Assembly (NCBI GenBank): GCA_025024175.1
Contig: QCXZ01000138.1
Location: 50,997,092 to 51,061,091, forward strand
DNA: 64,000 nucleotides
Source of the DNA: Rhyzopertha dominica
Taxonomy: Eukaryota; Arthropoda; Insecta; Coleoptera; Bostrichidae
Direction: 5' to 3'
The notes beneath the pieces were generated by a model. It worked only from the letters and a program-made list of their open reading frames with translations. It was not told the DNA's origin and did not search any database. Both the position numbers and the translations under genes were made by a program. Shown here one piece after another: positions 23,191-36,238 of the stretch (position 1 is its first letter; the number at the start of each line of letters is the position of its first letter).

Positions 23191-23623
23191 TAAATCGATT
23201 TTGAGGTTACTTTAAAGAAGTAATTCGGTGCAATTAGTATGAATAAATTTGCTAACCTTTTCATCGTCGTTTTGTTCCACCCCCATTAAAGCGCACAATA
23301 AATTAAACTGTAATGTTTATTAATAATGCAATAATGTTAGCGAAGTTTTATAGGTGCCTGCACTTTTCCTAGGCAGTACACAGGTTATTGCAGATGGCGC
23401 TAGCGTGATGCGGGTTTGTCAGTTTTCGTCCCACTTTTTGTTGTGATTGTTGCTGTTGTGTGAGGATCTGACATTTTAGATTAACGCGTGTAAAAGTAGA
23501 ATAACGGCTTTATGCTAGTACATTACCGTTAATTGTATAATTATTCATTGAAATGTGATCCATTCCGTTTAAAATTAGTGTAGTAGTTGGTGTGCATTTA
23601 ATTTAACATCCTATATTGTTCAG
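23191..23623. promoter_or_regulatory. Probable bidirectional promoter of COX20 and ninein, with ninein noncoding exon
   Basis: COX20 starts leftward at 23190. A good splice donor (CAG then GTACGTA) at 23623/23624 and an acceptor (TTATTTTCAG) ending at 25010, 15 bases before the ninein ATG, suggest a noncoding first exon of ninein ending at 23623. The region is locally richer in GC and CpG and has CAGATGGCGCTAG at 23391-23403. The transcription starts themselves cannot be read from sequence. Confidence 0.45.
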
Positions 23624-25025
23624 GTACGTAGTATGCTAATAAACACCTAGCAAAAGAAAGTGGTTTAGGTAACTCTAGGTGCGGCATTGCTTTAATTCAG
23701 TTATGCAGTAGAACGTTAAAACGCAATTGCGTGTGACGATTATTACGGTATTTCGAGGTTTTTGTCGACCAACAAAGGACTCTATGTACTGTAATACATA
23801 CAGATGTTTTGATTTTGTTTTTGCTTCTAAAAATAAGTAAGGGGTTCAACGCCACGCTTTTTGTGTATGTTTCACATCCGCATTATAATATATATCGACC
23901 GAATATTAAGTATTAATATGAAGCACCATCTGGTGCTTTCATCTGCAGGCAGATTTTTACAACATGTCACTGGTATTTAGGTTTATTATCCAGCACATGT
24001 GTGCTAGAAGAAAGTTACACTCGTTTTCTGTGTCTGCTAACTGCAGGTAGTGTCGTCAATGAATAATTCATGTATGTACATATGTTAGTTATTATAATTT
24101 AAAAATGGAGTTGTGAAATAGGTTATACATTATTTATTAGTGTTTTTTTTATTGTTTAGATGTTTTCGTTTGACTAATTCAACCAGGTCTGTTGTTAAAA
24201 TGTTTTTTATACATAGGTGGTTTGTTTGACCCATCTCTGTACATACTGTGAAATAGATATGAAAATTTTTGCAGTGTTTGCCACTAAAATCCTATTCAGA
24301 GTGGTAATTAATGTATTAACTATGTATTTTGTTTCGCACATCACCAACTGCACTAGGAGGCATTAAAAACACTTTATCTTTTACAAAACCCTGCAAGAAA
24401 TAGTCGAATTTGGTAAAATCTGGTTATCTCACTGGGCACTTAATTGGTCCTCCCTTTCAGTCCATCGATTTGGAAACTGTGTTTAAAATATTACGAGATT
24501 TCATGATACAGTGTGTGTCCTGTAGTAAATGTGTAAATTCCGTTTGTAAAAGATGTACTAGTTACAGGAAACTTTAACTGACTGAGTGATACCAAAACAA
24601 CAAATCTAAATCAAACTATGGCTCAGATAACAGTTGTTTAGAGAACAATGGTAAATAAAAATAGCAAATATTGCAAAATAGTTAGAGATACACCATACCA
24701 TAACCTAATAAAATTGAGAGCAGATTATATATTGAATATCTCACAATTTAAGGTTTTTTATTAGACAAGTATTTTAGTAATTTCAAACACTGATGCAGTT
24801 ATGTATTACACAGAGAAAATGAAAGACCCTGTATAATTGAAAATAATATTATGATCTAAACATTGATGCAACTTTTATTTAAAACATACTTTAAAATTTT
24901 CTACTTTAAAAAGACTTTTATTGTTGATGATAGTTTTTGGAAAGTTTGTTTTGCATTATTGTATAATTGTCACCTAAACTTCAATTCTGTTTCATAATAA
25001 TTATTTTCAGTGAACTGACATAGAC
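23624..25025 (+). other. Probable 5' UTR intron of ninein
   Basis: AT-rich stretch with no supported gene between the candidate noncoding exon and the acceptor ending at 25010. Bases 25011-25025 would be the remaining 5' UTR. I see no mobile element ends in it. Confidence 0.4.
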
Positions 25026-28000
25026 ATGATGGAACATAGATCTCTTGACCCCTACGAACAACAACTCCTGAAAGTATTTGACAGCTACGACCACGATAAC
25101 TGTGGCAGCCTCGACCGTAACGGTTTGACCCAACTATGTCACACCCTGCAGCTCGAAGAACAGGGCACAGAGTTGATAAAGAACTTGCTGAAAGATCCCA
25201 GACACCCGCGAGCGACGTTCACCGAATTCAAAGAGGCGTTGCTCGCTCTGCTCGGAAACATGCAGAACAACAAGGTCTCCGACAACAACAGTGCAGTGAT
25301 CGAGACAGACAAGGGTTCTCCAGACCGAGAGATGTCTCCGAAGTTCGTGTATGGTTCGAAGAAGTATGGCAGACGCTCGCGGCCTAGGAACGATGATGTC
25401 GCCATCACTGTGACACAGAACAACGATCTCAACTCGCTTAAAGTTCCCAGTAATGTGCAGGTGCAAAGATCTAATTCTCAGAATGATGTTTCAAATTCCA
25501 AGAAGCGGAAGACGAATTATAAGCTGAAGAGGTGTACTTCTTTTCCGACGAACACGGATTTTGAATCTGATAAGAATTCGAGCGTGAATTATAACGATTC
25601 GGAGTTTGTTTGTACGGAAGAGATGTTGAGGGAGGCTTGGAATAAGCTGGGGGTTGGTAAGGATGGGTATTTAAATCAGACGGAGTTGGTGCTGGTTTGT
25701 GATGCTATTGGGTTGCATAAGTTGGCGGAAGGGGTGATTCGACAGCTTTCCCATAAACTGTCGCTGGATTACAACCATAGAATCAGTTTCCAAGAGCTGT
25801 TGGAGCTTCTCCAGCAAGATGATACATGGACAGGTGTTTTAAACACAAACAATGATGCTCCCTTGAATCTCCCAATAAGGAATGACTCCATCTTCAAGAA
25901 TTCCCAGATCATGCAATACGTAACTCTTGGACCCGACGGAAATGGTGTTATAAGCATTGATAACATTATCGAGATGTGGGAGAATGCTGGTGTTACTTCC
26001 CCAAAACTTTTACTGAGCGATCTCGGTTTCACGACACAACACGTTAACGTGGCTCATCTCGCGAACGTCTTGGAGAAGGAAATCAAGGGAATGAATGAAG
26101 CGAATGCGGATTTTGCAAATCCCCATGTTGCACTGTTGCAAGCGACACTCACTCTGTATCAGTCTGAGATACGCTGTTTGAAGAGCATTTTGGAACAGAT
26201 GTATGCTGAAAGGGAGAAGTTGAAGTGTGATGTAGCAGAGGCTAACAAGCGAGCCACTTTGCTTGCGCAGGAGGTCGATGATAATCATGCTAGGATGGAG
26301 AAAAATACCCAAAACCAGGTTAAATTATTGGAACAGCGGCATTCAGACATATTGAAAGAGCTCAATGAACAGTTTGCCAGCGACAGAGAGCAACAAGCAC
26401 AGGTAACCTTTTTTTAATTATCATTTAACTACCTATAATATAATATTTTATGGCTCATTAAAAACATGATTTATGAGTTTTTGCAACATGTACTTTGAAC
26501 ACATTTTATTTAGCAGAGCTGCAAAAAAATTACTCACTCTACTCACTTCTTACAAATCATTCACATTTGTTGATGTGTTATTTGCATTACATTGATTTAT
26601 TTTAGGTCAATCAAAGGCTGGAGCAGAAAATAGCATCACTTGAGAATGAGGAAAGCAAACTCAGGAGTGACCTTTGTTTGGCCCAAAAATATTCGTTGGG
26701 CTTGGAGAAGGACAACCAGGTACTGAAGGAGCAGATACAGGAACTGGAACAAGTCCGGGATGTGCTCACTGAACAGATTGGAACTTTGGAAAGCGAGAGA
26801 CAGAGGTATGGTCTCAGCATTTAGATATTTTTTAGATTTCACTTAAACACCTCATACCTTTTTTTTTGTATTAATCAAAACAATATACATAATTAAGTAT
26901 GACTGACGTACCTATTGCTTCCAAAATTTTATCTTATATACTTTCATTACTTCTGCTGTCAATTGTAAAGACAAACCTTAATCTTGGTAAACCCTTTTTA
27001 GGATATATTGCTTTTTACCCTGGGTTTCAGTCAAAAACAGGTGGCATAACATCTTTGTTAAGAACCTATTCTTTTCAAGGTTGAGATATATGTTTGCTTT
27101 AAAACATTGTCTTTAGTTTCAGTTTACTTTCGAGCACCACTTTTTTTTGTAGAAATATATATAATTGTAGCAATTCAAACACATCTATAGTCTCCAGTTT
27201 AATTGTAATGTTGTTCTGGTACTACTGTACATGTTTCACTGTAAAAGAAAGTATGTGAAGAATGTCTGCTTGCAAAACTAATTCATATGTGTGGCCTTGT
27301 AGGTCACAACATTGGTATTTAACCTTTCTAATATGTTGGCATTCTCTGCAACAAAAATTAGAATGTCTGCTTCACCTTTGGCAAATTGTGAATACTAATC
27401 TTGGAAGAACATTTCTTTCTGGCAGTAATCTGTAGTAAATAGCACAATTATTGCATAAAAAAGTCAAAGGATGGAATAGACAGCTTGAAATTTGTAGCAA
27501 ACATCCCTTTTAATCTAATTTCTAACACATCTACGCACAGATCTTTAAACTAAGCAAATATTTATTACAATCCAATGTATCACAAGTCACTATCTAGTAC
27601 AACTTTGACCCCTGCCCTCCACGGCCTAATTAAACTGCAGGCATGCATCACTATCGCTTGCATTCTCCCGTAGGTACATGGAAATAGAACAGATAGAGCC
27701 GCTGCTGGCCAAGCTCTCCACGTTGCAGATAGAAAATGCTCAGTTAAGGGACCGCAATGACGAAATGGTGTCAGAAATCGAATGCCTCGGAAATCAGATC
27801 AATGCTATGCGCGCCAAACTGTCCAGTACGCCCACTTATGGCGCCCACGAACTCGTGAGCGAGGAAAACGTTTCTGTCACCTGCGAAGGAGTCGGCATTG
27901 GCCTGGGTTCGAAGAGGAGGAGCGACGAGTCACCTTCGAAGGACATGCAGGCTCTGGGATTAGGTGAGTGCCCAGAAGACATGAGNGAGGAAGTGTGTAT

Positions 28001-31000
28001 TGTGCTCAGCTGCGAAGTTTATGCTCGTGGTGGTTGGTGATTGAATTGTTTTGTGTGAAAGAGAAAGTGATGGAATTGTTAAGCAGTTGTGCAAGTCGCC
28101 TTTTTCGGTGTTGCTTAATCTGGATTACACACTCTATTATATAATCCATTTTTTGTTGTTTGGTACAAATTCTGCTTTAGCAAGCTTTGCTAAAACTGTA
28201 TTCTGAATAGTGTAAAAGGAAATTATGCCACATCTGCAACAGAGAATGATTTACAATGAACTAGTATTTAACCTTGACAGATCGCCATTAAGCTGTTACG
28301 CAAATTGAAAAGTTGAACAGTTAATGTAATCAGCAGAGCAGAATAAAAACCATGTGCCCAGATTTGTGCCTTGCGATCAATAGGGCTCGATTTTGTATGT
28401 ACAGGGTGTCCTATTTTCTTTGCAATTGTAGAGTATCTTGGTAACTATTAATGCTATAGGGTTGTGGTTTCGACATTACTTTCTTACTTCTTTGTTGTGA
28501 GTAAAGTGGCACCATTTATATCGTCTTGTTTTAAAGCTATAGCCAACTATTGAATAACATAATGTTTCTTCAGTTCCCAATATCTTGCTTGAGTATGTAG
28601 ATACAAAAAAACTGTAAAGACATTTTTTATAGATATTTTTATTTTGAATCCAGTGGCATACTTAAATTTTTTAGGGAGTCGCATATATTGTGTGTTTTCT
28701 TGTTCCATAGCCTCTTGCTAGCCATTTCAAAAAATAAATATTAACAGTTACCATTAATTAGATAATTCAATGTCTTAAAGCCAAATACCATTAAAAAAAT
28801 ACAACTAATTGAATGGTTCAAAAATTTTTGATTTTGATTGCCTTTGATTTAAATTTGTGTCTTTTATAATAACAAAGATATGAATTTTTTAAGATTTCAC
28901 CAAAGTATCAACTTTTGATTGCAAGTTGAAAGCAAAGACGATTTTGGAAATTCCCTGGTTGGCATCCAAAATGCTCCACCCTGTAGAGTAAATATTTTAG
29001 AATAAAATGTAAAAAAAATATTGATAGTCACAAGTAAAAATTGTGCTTTTCTTTCAAGGTGATTTAAGCCCTCGCTTGGGTAAGGTCCGCAAATTCCAAA
29101 AGAACGGCGACCTTTTGGATGTCCCTTTCACCTCCAGCGAAAGCGGCTTCGACACCGAAATTGACTGTTTCGATTCGTCGCTTTCGATATCGGGAAATGA
29201 AGGCGAAGAGGTCACCAGGCTTCAGGCGAAGATCTCCGCCCTGGAGCAGCTCCTGAAACAGCACTCCATCCCGATTCCGAGCTCCATAACTCTGGGGGTA
29301 AGTTGAGGAGTGCAAGAGCATGAAGAATTAGCTAGATGTAGACAAAGTTAGGAATCTGATGTTTGTGATTCACTTAGCTGTGCTTTAGTGTGATCATTTT
29401 TTAACTTATTTGTTGCTTTTAGAGTTTTTATAACGACAGAATGGTGCACTACGAGCTTAATTTTGTTATTCGTTTTTTTTTGTTATTGTTTGGGAGAAGC
29501 TGAAAGAAAAATGGCATTCTTGAAATTTTGAAAATATATGCTCTAGTGCTATCATTCTTTAAGCTTCTCCATAAAATGCATTTTAAGATTGTAACAGTAT
29601 TATTTTAATAAAGCACTTTCCTTTTAAGTGTTTTGTTTCTTTTCTCTAATTCTTATTTTATGGAGATGCTTGAGTGTAATGATACTTCAGGTAAGTAAAA
29701 AATCTTTGATTTTTAACTGGAATGAGTTTGATTTTGTTTGACTTGTACTTTGATGGTTTTGAAATAAAAAATTTTCACTGTAAGTATATGACATGCAAAC
29801 AAAAAGTTACATAGATTGTCTTTGTCTCAATACAACATTGCTAGTCTTTAAAGCCTACTATCCTTGAGGATGTCTTGATATTACTTTTCAATTTTCTTCA
29901 TGCCGTTTAATTGACATTTCTTCTGCTTGATTTTCTTTGGAAGACACAAATGTCACATGGTACTATGTGTGATGAGTGGGGTAGTCAGTTGCATCTAAAT
30001 TGTTGCAGTGAGACTTTTAACAATTTGATCGAATGGCACAAATTTCCATTTATAAATTATATTGAAATTGTAGAAGTTTATAGAATTATGTCGACATTTT
30101 TTTTTCTATTTTAGTTCTCGTACTAAACTATAGGTGTGATCATTAATGTGTTTGTGTTGCTTTTTAGTTTGCTTTCCTATTCATTGACCAAACCATGTAC
30201 TTCTCTCGTTATCATAATTTTCATCTTAAAAGTTCAAAAGTTGAAGAAATGATAAGAAGAAATTACAGTAGTCTTTTCCTCAAATTGTGTCTGTCAATAT
30301 ACTGTCTGGATTTGAACAGAGATGTTAATTTTCTTATGTTTACAAAAGTGGCAATAATATGTTACATTGTGCCTTTATTTTGAGGGACGCATGTTATTTT
30401 ACATAGTTTTTATATTTAGATATATTTTGACCAATAATCATTTGTTGCATTAGACTAATTTTTGTAGACCATTTCATTCAGATTAGATACCCCAAAATAT
30501 TCTCTGTTAAACCTTTTGAACTGAATATTGTTTCTTTATTATTGAGATAATAAACACTATTATGCAGCCTTGATTGCTTCTTAAAAAGCTCAAGTAACAA
30601 TGTTTTCAGTGTTTACCATGTTTATAGATAATATAATATAACATCTTTGTTTTTTGTGGAATAAAGTTGGAGGAAAAAGGAAAAAAAACAATCTTCAACA
30701 AAGCAATAGCCAACTATGACTACCATTTAAAGAAATATAAGCTGTAGTTACTAATATTCCCTGTATATAACAAATACAATCTTCAAATGATTATATTTTA
30801 TTCCTTTGCTGTGCATTGAGCCACTTCCAAAAATTTGCCACAAAAATATGAACATCTATTTAAAAACAAACATATTTTTAGCTGTTCAACCAAATAGTTT
30901 GCACAATGATTAGCAATTTTCCCAATTCGGTTGTACTAGGATTCCTGTTTATATTAAACTATATAAAGGGCAATACAAAGGTATGACTATTTCAGCACGT

Positions 31001-33472
31001 TTAATTTTAACTGACCCATTTAATTGCTAATTAGTGGTCCTTGCTTTGCAGGAGTGCCCTGACCCTGAAATCAAAATCCGGCAACTAGCAGAACACTGCA
31101 GTAAATTAGAGGGGATTTTATCGGAAGTCAAGTCAAAAGTAAGCAAAATGCTCGTCACAGAGAACCCTAAAGATCTGTTGTCGAATCTGAGCGAAAACTT
31201 AGAGAACCTGACAGTTAATGAGAAACCCCTCGAAGATTCTTTTGAAATTATAAATCCTGCTAAAGAATTTACGGATGCAAGCACGGAAACCGATGAATCC
31301 GTAATTAAACTGAACGAAACGATACGAAAATACGAGGAGGAAAACCGACAACTCGAAAACAAATGCGCCGAGCTGGAGAATTGCATAGATCTGCTCAGGA
31401 ATGAGTATGAAAAGTGTGAGGATTATTGGGCCACTAAATTGGACGAGGAACGGCAAATGTTCGACCTGGAACAGGCCCAGAACACAGAAAAATTGAATGA
31501 GCTTATTAAGAAAATGACGGAGTACGAAGAACAGTTTGCTATGCAGGACGCCGTCGATAGCAGACTACCTCCGATTGAAGAGAACAATTTGGAGAAACAA
31601 TTCACCGATCTCGAGCAAGAATACGAAGAGTACAAGGAGCAGAGTGAATCCCAGTTGGAAGCAAAGGATAAAGAGATAGAGTTGCTCAAGCAGAAACTGA
31701 CGGAACTTGCTTTGAGGCAGAAAACGACTGACGAAAAATCTGTTCAAGTCAGCTTGACTGCAGACTCTAAAATGAGCAATCTCTCCAATCACGTCGTGGA
31801 ATCAACTAATTTATTCTCGGCAGACACTTCTCCAATCGATTGGTGTCAAAAACCTGCTGAAGTCGACTCCGATAAAAGAGATTACGTCAACCTGTGGGAC
31901 AAGCCTCAAAACACTCTTTGGGATAACGGACAAAGTAGCTCTTCGTCACTTGGAGCACCCTGCCGACCAAAACGGACGCGGAAGTACGATCGAAATTCGA
32001 TTTTATCACAAAGGCATAAACGGGAGAGTCACCACGGTCAGGGGAAGCCCGTGGAAGAGCAGACATGCGTTTTGCCGTTGAGTGTCGTTCACAATCTGAA
32101 CGGCAGGTTGCACCACCTGGAGCAAAGATGCAGGCACCTCCAGGTCGTCCTGAAGCAGCAGCACTGCTATGCTGAACAGATGTTGCACCGTAAGTAGCCT
32201 TTACTAATCAGTGTGATATTTTGTTGCTTATAAAACAAAGGGGAGTAACTAGAAATTGATAACTGTTCAGTATGATTTAATAATTTATGTTTACTTCAGG
32301 TAGACACATATATGAGGACTGATGTTTTATGTAGCTCAAAAATCACCCCTCTAACAGTTTTTTGAAAAGAATTAACTTACCTTCTTCCCTTCACTTTAGT
32401 TGAATCAACTTATCTTATACCTTTAATGTATTTGAAGCCCTTAACAGCAATGATATGCTTCCAGTATCAATTCTTGGTGAATACAAACCAATTCTTCATT
32501 TACAGAATCACTATAACAACGGTACACTTTGTTTAGCTTATTCAGTACTTCATGTAAGCCAAAAACCCTCAAGTTTAGGCCGAATTTTTACATACCAAAC
32601 GTTTAAAATGCAAATATCGTGTTCACCGGCCGTTAAATCGAATTCAAAGCAAGAGTGAGGTTAGAAGTGCCGCTGACAACTGACGTCTTCAACTGTCAGC
32701 TCCAGAAAATGGGGTGGGGCGCGAAATTAATGAATGAAACCACGCTGTGATACAAGTGCTTCCCGCTGATTGGTCCAAACGGGGAATGTCTAGACGACCT
32801 TGCGTTTCCGGGAATTACGTAGTAAGTTCGTAGTAGGGGGATTCCAGGCGTAGTAAAATTTAAAGGGACAGCGCTGTTCATTGTTAACGCGCTGTATAGC
32901 GATTTCTAAAGGATTACGTTTACGTAATGGGAAATAGGGATGCTTATAGGAGAGTATAGTTATAAATAAAGCATTATTGGTAAAAAGAATTAGATTTTGA
33001 TATGAGTTAGCTACACAGGGTGTCCATTTACAAAGTCGGTAAGAGATAAAGTTGGTTAAATGGTCAAAATTATGCAGTTTTATGTCGTTTATAGTATGCA
33101 ACTAGTAAGTTTTTGATGTTTGTATGAAATTACTGGTATAACCAATTGTGGTAACTTGTCTTAAGTATGTTATTAACAAAATTTGTTGGTTATCAAAGGG
33201 TCCAATTGAAGTCAAATATACTTTTTCCTTTAGATTACTGGCAGCAGCACCGAAACGAAAAAGTCGAACTCCAGTATCTGTTGAAGAACAGCCAGGACAA
33301 GCTGGAACAACAGCTGAAGGTATGCAACGACCAGCTCGAGAGGCTGGCGAGGACGGACATGCTAGTCAAGGACCTGTACGTCGAAAACTCGTACCTCATC
33401 GCGAATGTTCAAAGGTTGGAGCAGCGTTGTCACATGTTGGCACAGTGCAACTCCAACAGTAGTTCGGTGTGA
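25026..33472 (+). CDS. Bsg25D (Nin): Ninein / Bsg25D centrosomal coiled-coil protein
   Basis: Ninein anchors microtubule minus ends at centrosomes and other organising centres and acts as a dynein adaptor. Exons are 25026-26402, 26606-26805, 27674-27963, 29059-29297, 31052-32189 and 33234-33472; phases agree, giving 1,160 residues. The N-terminus has ninein-type EF-hand-like helices (LLKVFDSYDHDNCGSLDRNG, then LCHTLQLEE), followed by KYGRRSRPR and a second pair (LGVGKDGYLNQTELVLVCDA). Coiled coil starts near 345. The C-terminus carries MVKDLYVEN, shared with vertebrate ninein. The calcium loops look degenerate: the first has Gly at position 12, the second Gly at positions 1 and 3. The protein is shorter than vertebrate ninein (about 2,100) and within the insect range. 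The N at 27986 lies just inside intron 3. Confidence 0.92.
28400..28984. mobile_element. MITE-like insertion in ninein intron 3
   Basis: The left end reads TACAGGGTGTCC and the right end, on -, reads TACAGGGTGGAGC. The ends share TACAGGGTG but diverge inside. There is no coding capacity in the 585 bases. This fits a small non-autonomous DNA element, but no convincing target duplication beyond TA is visible. Confidence 0.4.
32640..33060. other. GC-richer island in the last ninein intron
   Basis: This patch is richer in GC and CpG than the rest of the intron. It contains a CRE-like TGACGTC, a CCAAT box in reverse (GATTGG) and, at 33015-33022, ACAGGGTG as at several element ends in this window. 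It could be an element insertion or an internal promoter; sequence alone does not decide. Confidence 0.3.
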
Positions 33473-36163
33473 ACTGTGCCTTGTTTCTGACTGTGTGGGA
33501 TGTTGATATTTTCTAGTGAACAAATATCTACCTGATGATGTGCTAGGGTCATTATTAGACGAGTTTGAATTTTTATATGTAGCACAAAAGCAAACTGTTT
33601 CATTATTTACGTTTGTTATATTGTATAGAGTATGTTGTGGTTGATTTCCAAAGAACTGCATTTTATAAGTCGTTTGTTGAATTATTATTATACCAAGTAT
33701 TATTATATACGATGTTGTAATGTGTCATATTTACAAAATATATTTACCTTATCAGTGGAATTTTCTGCTCCATTCTTATTTTCTTGAATGAAAAAATAGC
33801 TAACTAAGATGATCAGAGGTAAGTAGCTAAATCAGCAGCAAATGTTTGCTACCAATGCAATTGATTTTTTCTGTATCATTTAGTAAAAATCACAACCTTT
33901 TAGAGATACAAACAGCTTACAGCATTGCCATGAGGAGTTCCTCCAAGGGAACAATGAATTACATGTCAAAATTTGGCAATCATTCAACATTTTTTTGGAA
34001 TGCAAGGCTACTTCATTTATTCATTTAATTTAAAAGTAAACTAATATATTTTATTTTCGGAGTAGTTTGCTGCTCCCATTTTTAAATAGCCCATACAAAC
34101 AGTTATTTGTTTTATTTATATAAAATTTAAAAGCCATAATTGAATTATTTGTACTTAAGTGTTTAAATTAGAAGATATTAAGCAAGTCAAAAGAAAAACT
34201 TTGCTAAATCAACAGGTATGTAGTGTTTTGTTGGTATTGTAGAGAGAGACATTTTATTTTCTGGTTTCAAAGCTCATCAAAAATTATAGCTGCCTATGAG
34301 GGCAATGTAAGAAAATAACTGATCAAATTAATACTGAATAAACTTTGTTTTTTAAAAATTTTGTTTCATTTACACATTACAGTAATCTGTAATTAAGTAT
34401 GACTCCACAAGGATAACGATATTTGCCATATTTCATGCTGGCTCTGTTTAGAATGAGGTTCGAAAATTGACCTGTAGGTGGAGGCAGCTTATATACTCGA
34501 GTGCTAAGTTGAAAAAAACCTTGTCTAAATGCATGCAATGCACTTCCTTCTGGTCTTACTCTAAAACTCCTTTTGCTCTAGATTTACTTGAGTCAGCCTA
34601 ATTATTTTTCATACCATGATAAAAGAGAAAATGGTAAAAACGCAAGGTGGTCCCTCCATTTGTTTAAGAGGGTCATAATAAATATAACGCTACGTGCAGT
34701 GTTGAAAAGATTATGCATAATTAATATAGGTGATCGTACAAGTACGTTAGATCTAGGTTTAATAGGATAAAACGTCAGGGAACTTAAACGAGGAACCGCA
34801 AAACTAACTCTACACAATAAAAAACTACAGTCATTTCGATTATTTAGTAGACCAAATAAGAACTGCGCTTTTAATAATGTGTCATAAGTTTGTTTGATGT
34901 TCTGATAATAGTAATTTTTATTTGCTTTATGGAGAAAATCTGGTGATTGACAGATCTGTTAGCTCTCAATCTTCTTTGATATTCTACCAGGAGCTTTTCC
35001 ATGTAAGAGTTGACACGTCTTTTGTACCACCGTCTTTTTCTTCTGTTGGGTAGTGCACATTTATTAAGCTTTTATCTTAATTCCTGATCCCTAACTAACA
35101 CTAACATTTCCTGTAGTAGCTATAAGAAGAAGTATAGTACTTACACACAGTAATTAAAAAAGGACACCCGTCAATTTCTAATAAGTATTCAATGCCGATC
35201 TCAACTGTGTGGTGGTTTATAGACAATCCAACTGTAATGTGAATACGTGTTGATCGACAAAGAAAAAGTCACGCTCCCATTCAGCATTGAATATTCCACA
35301 CTATATCGAATGTCCCTGTCATAAAGTAGACAGGTCCTGGTTAAAATGTCAGACATTTTACCACCGTACAAGACATGATCTTATCCGCGGACAGCACCCA
35401 CCTGGTGGCTTAGTGACAGTTAATTTGCTAACCCAGAAATACCATATGGAAGCGGTAGTGAGTGGTGTACCAATGTATTATTAACAATCGAGATTATAGC
35501 CCTATATTACACTCGATCACAGTTCTTTATTTGAGGAAGTCCTATGGTTGATATCGTCGTATATTTCTTGTTATCCACAGACAGAAAAATATTCCAAAAA
35601 TGTAGTTCCTTAGTGATAAAATTTCTTTTGAGCTTTCAGAGTTAGATAAATTATAGCGCTCGCATCTCGGAGTGGCCAATATACAGTTAAAATGAATACA
35701 AATAAATATTTGATACATATTTTACACAAATTAATGCAGTTTATCTTTTAAAAATATTTAAAAAATAGCGGACATTAAGTTCTATCAGAAACTGATCCTT
35801 TACTTTAATATTTAATTAAAATTAGTTTTACTAAGCTTTTAGATAATAAATATAGATCATTTAATAAAATGACAAAATAGTCTGCGCTCATTTACTTCGG
35901 ATTGTAAAAAAACAATAGTCTGGCAACACGGCGTTTTTCCAGCGGTCACTTTTTCACGCGTAACCATGGAAACGGTCAACAAAAACGCCGTTCGACTATT
36001 ATTCTTCCTCCGTAAATGCTAATAAAGTTTCAAGGTCAGTACACCTTGGACGTCCTAATTAGTGCGTGCGTTCGGTAATTAGGTCGCTTCAATGGTATTT
36101 TTACGGTTGTTTCGGGACAAAAATTGATTTAAACGGGTAGTGAATGAATTAAAAGACTATGTG
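33473..36163 (+). other. Ninein 3' UTR and intergenic spacer
   Basis: No supported gene. The first part is the ninein 3' UTR; no good AATAAA appears until 34332, so its end is uncertain. The last 250 bases (about 35920-36163) are richer in CpG and may be the promoter and 5' UTR of the exon at 36164. An inverted pair ACGGCGTTTTT / AAAAACGCCGT lies at about 35929-35991. Confidence 0.4.
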
Positions 36164-36238
36164 ATGACCGGAACTTTGATTTTGTGCGGGTGGACTTTGT
36201 GCTTGTGTTTGGATATGCAAAATTTAGCGGAAAAGAGT
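36164..36238 (+). CDS. Candidate first coding exon with signal peptide (rest of gene not found)
   Basis: ATG at 36164 opens 25 codons reading MTGTLILCGWTLCLCLDMQ and then NLAEKS, followed at once by a consensus donor GTAAGT. The Leu/Cys-rich core looks like a signal peptide. Upstream is a CpG-richer stretch typical of an insect promoter. Genes for secreted or cell-surface proteins often have such a first exon before a very long intron, which would explain the lack of genes to the right. It may also be chance; no downstream exon was identified. Confidence 0.35.
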
